NCBI RefSeq assembly: GCF_900094575.1
Contig: NZ_FMAE01000007.1
Span: forward strand, 248,001 to 312,000
Origin: Bradyrhizobium yuanmingense
Lineage (GTDB): Bacteria > Pseudomonadota > Alphaproteobacteria > Rhizobiales > Xanthobacteraceae
Direction: 5' to 3'
Length of the DNA stretch: 64,000 bases
Both the position numbers and the translations under genes were made by a program. Under the pieces are notes generated by a model, which saw only the letters and a list, made by a program, of their open reading frames with translations, did not search any database and was not told where the DNA came from. Shown one piece after another: positions 61,985 through 64,000 of this stretch (position 1 is the stretch's first letter; each line of letters starts with the position of its first letter).

Positions 61985-62575
61985 ATGGCCAAACAGGCGG
62001 AGCGGCGGGCGGCGACATCGGAGGCGATCCTGACGGCGGCGCGGCGCCTGTTCGGGACGCAAGGCTTTGCCGCGACCACTATGGACGACATTGCCGAAGG
62101 CGCTTCGGTGGCCAAAGGCGCGGTCTATCATCACTTCAAGACCAAGGAGGCGGTGTTTGAGGCTGTGTTCGACCAGGTGGCGCGCGACCTCGTTGCCGAG
62201 ATCGACCGCACGGCACGCGCCGAGAAGGACGTGCTCGCCGCCATGGTCGCCGGCACCCAGCATTACTTTGCCGCGACCGCGAAGGGGCCGACCGGCCAGA
62301 TCATTCTGCGTGACGGGCCGGCCGTGCTCGGCTGGGAGCGCTGGCGCGAGATCGACGCGCAGCACTTTGGCGGCAAGATGCCGCGTGCGCTCTCCGCCGC
62401 GATGGAGGCCGGCCTGATCGCGCGGCAGCCGGTCGAGCCGCTGGCGCGGCTGCTGCTCGGCGCGGTGACGGAGGCCGCGGTCGCCTGCGCCGGCCGCGCC
62501 GATATCGCCAAGGCCGGCGCGGAATATGCCCGTGCGTTCAAGTCGCTGGTCGAGGCGCTGCGCGTCAAGGCCTGA
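61985..62575 (+). CDS. TetR-family regulator
   Basis: Encodes 196 residues. RAATSEAILTAARRLFGTQG, FAATTMDDIAEGASVAKGAV and YHHFKTKEAVFEAVFDQVA form a textbook TetR DNA-binding domain. The C-terminal domain contains IILRDGPAVLGWERWREID, found in a TetR subgroup controlling small stress or detoxification genes. It most likely represses itself and the divergent SnoaL-like gene through the two ACCGAC-type sites. It ends 53 nt before the GMC oxidoreductase gene on the same strand. Confidence 0.9.
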   Translation: MAKQAERRAATSEAILTAARRLFGTQGFAATTMDDIAEGASVAKGAVYHHFKTKEAVFEAVFDQVARDLVAEIDRTARAEKDVLAAMVAGTQHYFAATAKGPTGQIILRDGPAVLGWERWREIDAQHFGGKMPRALSAAMEAGLIARQPVEPLARLLLGAVTEAAVACAGRADIAKAGAEYARAFKSLVEALRVKA

Positions 62576-62628
62576 GTGTGCTACTCACAAACTCGAAACG
62601 CCCGCTCTCACAAGAAGAACAGTAGCGC

Positions 62629-64000
62629 ATGAACGCAAATTCCGCCCTCACACCCACCGATCCCGAATTCGACTACATCATCGTCGGCGCCGGCTCCGCC
62701 GGCTGCGTGCTCGCCAACAGGCTCTCGGCGAACGGCAAGTACAGCGTGCTGCTGCTCGAGGCCGGCCCGAAGGATTCCAACATCTGGATCCACGTCCCGC
62801 TCGGCTACGGCAAGCTGTTCAAGGAGAAGAGCGTCAACTGGATGTACCAGACCGAGCCGGAGCCGGAGCTGAAGGGTCGCCAGGTGTTCCAGCCGCGCGG
62901 CAAGACGCTGGGCGGATCGAGCTCGATCAACGGCCTGCTCTATGTCCGCGGCCAGCACGAGGACTACGACCGCTGGCGCCAGCTCGGCAACACCGGCTGG
63001 GGCTATGACGACGTGCTGCCCTATTTCAAGAAGGCCGAGAACCAGTCGCGCGGCGCCGACCAGTATCACGGCACGGGCGGGCCGCTGCCGGTGTCCAACA
63101 TGATCGTGACCGATCCGCTGTCGAAGGCCTTCATCGACGCTGCCGTCGAGAGCGGTCTGCCCTACAATCCTGATTTCAACGGCGCGACCCAAGAAGGCGT
63201 CGGTCTGTTTCAGACCACGACGCGCAACGGCCGGCGCGCCTCGACGTCGGTGGCCTATCTCGGTCCCGCGAAGGCGCGCAGCAATCTGAAGATCGAGACC
63301 TCCGCCCACGCTCAGCGCATCCTGTTCGAAGGGCGCCGAGCCGCAGGCGTCGAATACCGGCAAGGCGCCACCTTGCGCCGCGCCCGCGCGCGGCGGGAAG
63401 TCGTCGTGTCGAGCGGCGCCTACAACTCGCCGCAGCTGCTTCAGCTCTCCGGCGTCGGGCCCGGCGATCTCCTGCGCAAGCATGGCATCGAGGTGGTGCT
63501 CGATGCTGCCGGCGTGGGGCATGATCTGCAGGATCACATGCAGGTCCGCATCGTCATGCGCTGCTCGCAGAAGATCACGCTCAACGACACCATCAATCAT
63601 CCGCTTCGCCGCACCATGGCCGGCGCACGCTATGCGCTGTTTCGCAAGGGATGGCTGACGATCGCAGCCGGCACGGCGGGCGCCTTCTTCAAGACCAGTC
63701 CGCGCCTCGCCTCGCCCGACATCCAGGTTCATTTCCTGCCGTTCTCGACCGACAAGATGGGCGAGAAGCTGCACGATTTCTCCGGCTTCACCGCTTCGGT
63801 TTGCCAGCTCCGTCCTGAAAGTCGCGGTTCCCTCCGCATCAAGAGTGCCGACCCGGCCGTGCCGCCGGAAATCCGCATCAACTACATGTCGACCGAGACC
63901 GATCGCACCACCAACGTCGAGGGCATCAAGATCTTGCGCAAGATCCTGAACGCTCCGGCGCTGAAACCGTTCGTGGTCAGCGAGTACGACCCCGGCGCGG
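62629..64000 (+). CDS. GMC-family FAD oxidoreductase (choline dehydrogenase-like), 3' end outside window
   Basis: 457 codons are visible without a stop; about 70-100 residues remain beyond the edge. FDYIIVGAGSAGCVLANRLS and VLLLEAG form the FAD-binding fold, PRGKTLGGSSSINGLLYVRG is GMC signature 1 and VVSSGAYNSPQLLQLSGVGP signature 2. The family oxidises alcohols (choline, glucose, aryl or polyethylene glycol alcohols); the substrate here cannot be told because the C-terminal His/His-Asn active site lies outside. The sequence is typical of alphaproteobacterial alcohol/choline dehydrogenases. It may share regulation with the TetR gene upstream. Confidence 0.9.
   Translation, partial: MNANSALTPTDPEFDYIIVGAGSAGCVLANRLSANGKYSVLLLEAGPKDSNIWIHVPLGYGKLFKEKSVNWMYQTEPEPELKGRQVFQPRGKTLGGSSSINGLLYVRGQHEDYDRWRQLGNTGWGYDDVLPYFKKAENQSRGADQYHGTGGPLPVSNMIVTDPLSKAFIDAAVESGLPYNPDFNGATQEGVGLFQTTTRNGRRASTSVAYLGPAKARSNLKIETSAHAQRILFEGRRAAGVEYRQGATLRRARARREVVVSSGAYNSPQLLQLSGVGPGDLLRKHGIEVVLDAAGVGHDLQDHMQVRIVMRCSQKITLNDTINHPLRRTMAGARYALFRKGWLTIAAGTAGAFFKTSPRLASPDIQVHFLPFSTDKMGEKLHDFSGFTASVCQLRPESRGSLRIKSADPAVPPEIRINYMSTETDRTTNVEGIKILRKILNAPALKPFVVSEYDPGA

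Noticed and set aside
62608..63774. 388-codon minus-strand frame at the right end
   Set aside because: Antisense shadow of the GMC oxidoreductase, which runs on the plus strand to the window edge with both GMC signatures.

Overview
The window is GC-rich DNA with a Bradyrhizobium-like (Rhizobiales, Alphaproteobacteria) character. This is an inference from gene content (a vanillate demethylase operon, an ExoP-type polysaccharide co-polymerase, many TetR/GntR regulators), from intergenic palindromes typical of that order, and from small proteins that I recognise as common in that genus. No rRNA, tRNA, CRISPR array or intact insertion sequence was seen.

Layout. (1) 1-4.3 kb: the 3' end of an RTX-type secreted protein, then the divergent GDP-mannose genes gmd and manC, followed by a decayed remnant of a UDP-glucose 6-dehydrogenase gene. 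(2) About 4.6-17.4 kb: an accessory island of small and hypothetical genes. It holds a phage-type recombination cassette (YqaJ exonuclease, then an ERF annealing protein fused to a DUF968/HNH-like domain, then a translationally coupled small gene), two proteins with a Q-x-K nuclease-fold signature, an XRE regulator with a palindromic operator, a TetR-like regulator, a ParB-domain/DNA-methyltransferase fusion, a complete VapBC-type toxin-antitoxin pair, an orphan antitoxin with a broken toxin, and a DUF5681 protein followed by a strong terminator. (3) 17.8-19.8 kb: small conserved proteins and a Ser/Thr-type phosphatase. (4) 20.4-46.7 kb: a large exopolysaccharide locus. It contains an initiating sugar-phosphate transferase, a Wzz/BY-kinase, a polymerase-like protein, two flippases, four glycosyltransferases of the GT-B type, four acyltransferase-3 proteins, a pyruvyl transferase, a periplasmic PslG-like glycosidase and a 1302-residue secreted glycosidase with a 166-residue tandem repeat. 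(5) 46.9-53.5 kb: housekeeping and cell-envelope genes (aldose epimerase, MBL hydrolase, OmpR-type response regulator, lytic transglycosylase, alpha/beta hydrolase, phosphoglucomutase). (6) 53.6-56.5 kb: the vanA-vanR-vanB operon with two operator boxes. (7) 56.7-64 kb: a GGDEF-EAL protein, a DMT transporter and TetR gene sharing an operator, a membrane protein, a SnoaL-like/TetR divergent pair, and the start of a GMC oxidoreductase.

How they work together. Pgm (glucose-1-phosphate) and ManC/Gmd (GDP-mannose, GDP-4-keto-6-deoxymannose) can feed nucleotide sugars to the polysaccharide locus. There the initiating transferase loads the lipid carrier, the glycosyltransferases extend the unit, acyl and pyruvyl groups decorate it, flippase and polymerase move and join units, and the Wzz/kinase controls length. 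The two glycosidases probably trim the product. The most unusual items are the exactly periodic 498-bp repeat array inside the secreted glycosidase, the decayed ugd copy next to manC, the ERF-HNH fusion cassette, and the clustered methyltransferase and nuclease-fold proteins, which could be a defence or plasmid-like module.
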